Origin: Halalkalicoccus sp. CGA53
GTDB lineage: Archaea; Halobacteriota; Halobacteria; Halobacteriales; Halalkalicoccaceae
Length of the DNA: 64,000 nucleotides
Direction of reading: 5' to 3'
NCBI RefSeq assembly: GCF_036429475.1
Contig: NZ_CP144125.1
Span: 372,001-436,000, forward strand
The notes beneath the pieces are model-generated. The model saw only the letters and a list, made by a program, of their open reading frames with translations. It searched no databases and was not told the origin of the DNA. Shown here piece after piece: positions 63,092 through 64,000 of this stretch (position 1 is the stretch's first letter; every line of letters starts with the position of its first letter). The position numbers were made by a program, and so were the translations under genes.

Positions 63092-64000
63092 ATGCCGATC
63101 GAGAGTACGATCCGAGAGCTACTCTCCGACCTCGTCCGTGTCGAGACGGAGAACCCGCCCGGCAACGAGGCCGCCTGCTCGGAGCGGATCGTCGAGTGGT
63201 TCGGGGAACGCGAGATCGACGCGAAGCTCGTTCCCGACCCGTACGAGGAGCGTCCACAGGCCGTCGCGACCGTCGGCGAGGGAGAACCGACGCTCGTCCT
63301 GAACGGCCACGTCGACGTCGTCCCCGCCGGCGATCGATCGCAGTGGAGCCACGACCCCTACGGGGCGGAGATCGACGGCGACAGGCTCTACGGTCGCGGC
63401 GCGGTGGACATGAAGGCGGGCGTCGCCGCCGGCATGGTCGCGACCGCCCGGCTCGCAGAGGAGATCCGGTCCGGAGCACTGGGGGGATCGATCGTCTTCC
63501 AAGCGGCGATCGGCGAGGAGACCGCCGAGCCGGGGACAAAGCGGCTGCTCGAACTGGGTTACGGAGGTGAGTACGGCGTCGTCCTCGAACCGACGGGGCT
63601 ACGGACGGCGACGAGCGAGAAGGGGCTGGCGTGGTACGAGATCACCGTCGAGGGCGACCCCTCCCACGCTAGCCGTCCGGATCGGGGATCGAACGCGATC
63701 CGGAACGCACAGCCCGTGCTCGACGCGCTCGATCGCTACGACCGCCGGGTTCGCGAGCGCGAGGACGACCTCGTCGGTCGGGCGTACGCGACCGTCACCG
63801 AGTTCGATGCGGGGACGAAGGAGAACGTGGTGCCCGAGCGCGCGAGTATCACCCTCGACCGACGCTTTCTCCCCACCGAGTCGGCGGAGACGGTCGACCG
63901 CGAGATCGACGACCTGCTCTCGGGGCTCGAACGCGCCTACGGGATCGAGACGGACTGGCGGCGCACCCGGACCTACGAGTCGGCGGAGATCCCCGTCGAC
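63092..64000 (+). CDS. M20 family metallopeptidase (ArgE/DapE-like), partial
   Basis: 303 residues visible, running off the window end. Metal motifs LNGHVDVVPAG (about 71-81), GRGAVDMKAG (about 105-114) and GEETAEPGTK (about 146-155) are intact. The ATG follows a CTTTATGCTCC promoter-like tract about 28 bp upstream. Deacylase/peptidase of small acylated amino acids. Divergent from the YtcJ-type gene. Confidence 0.88.
   Translation, partial: MPIESTIRELLSDLVRVETENPPGNEAACSERIVEWFGEREIDAKLVPDPYEERPQAVATVGEGEPTLVLNGHVDVVPAGDRSQWSHDPYGAEIDGDRLYGRGAVDMKAGVAAGMVATARLAEEIRSGALGGSIVFQAAIGEETAEPGTKRLLELGYGGEYGVVLEPTGLRTATSEKGLAWYEITVEGDPSHASRPDRGSNAIRNAQPVLDALDRYDRRVREREDDLVGRAYATVTEFDAGTKENVVPERASITLDRRFLPTESAETVDREIDDLLSGLERAYGIETDWRRTRTYESAEIPVD

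Overview
The window is haloarchaeal chromosome. Proteins are strongly acidic. There are twin-arginine signals followed by lipoboxes, an intron-containing elongator tRNA-Met, an archaeal IF2-beta, a TFB remnant, and several haloarchaea-restricted families (DUF5789, DUF5790, DUF5830, DUF7115, DUF7342, Bat-type HTH regulators). No rRNA is present, so I do not name a genus.

Layout. (1) 1-5082 is GC-rich core: an M20 amidohydrolase, a BCCT transporter, a tiny zinc finger, two conserved haloarchaeal proteins and the split tRNA-Met. (2) 5083-33182 is a visibly AT-richer genomic island lying between the 3' ends of two tRNA genes (Met on +, Val on -). Its left part (5.1-19 kb) and right edge (31.2-33 kb) are a graveyard: three tyrosine recombinase fragments, ISH3- and IS5-type remnants, broken PAS, TFB, DUF4397 and DUF7342-partner genes, and one complete IS1595-type insertion sequence with inverted repeats and an 8-bp target duplication. 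Intact genes in between include an aspartoacylase-like enzyme, an archaeal ATPase, a TauE/SafE permease, a cupin and a Tat-exported subtilisin. (3) 33183-64000 is GC-rich core again: tRNA-Val, DUF192, an ABC exporter, DUF5789/5790, creatininase family, MptD-like aldolase, aIF2-beta, Azf-like dehydrogenase, DUF309, tRNA-Arg, a lipoprotein, a methyltransferase, an HSDR_N orphan, pterin dehydratase, a beta-CASP nuclease, a frameshifted M48 protease, an MMPL/RND exporter, a TMEM175 channel, a large subtilase, a Bat-type regulator, a beta-helix protein, and a transport/hydrolase group (SSS symporter, MFS, YtcJ-type amidohydrolase, M20 peptidase) running off the right end.

The most interesting system is the island's molybdenum-hydroxylase block at about 20.8-30.9 kb. 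A tight minus-strand operon encodes a Tat-signal [2Fe-2S] subunit, a molybdopterin catalytic subunit, an FAD subunit with a four-cysteine insertion, and a stand-alone CuA-type cupredoxin lipoprotein whose copper ligands have the same spacing as cytochrome oxidase subunit II. Divergent and nearby genes encode a multi-TM b-type cytochrome, MocA and XdhC cofactor-maturation proteins, an unrecognised 134-residue protein and small membrane proteins. Together they suggest a substrate-oxidising molybdoenzyme on the outer face of the membrane (PaoABC-like in subunit plan) feeding electrons to a cytochrome b and/or a CuA lipoprotein. The substrate is unknown.

Protein families are recognised by eye from sequence motifs. 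No database search was run.
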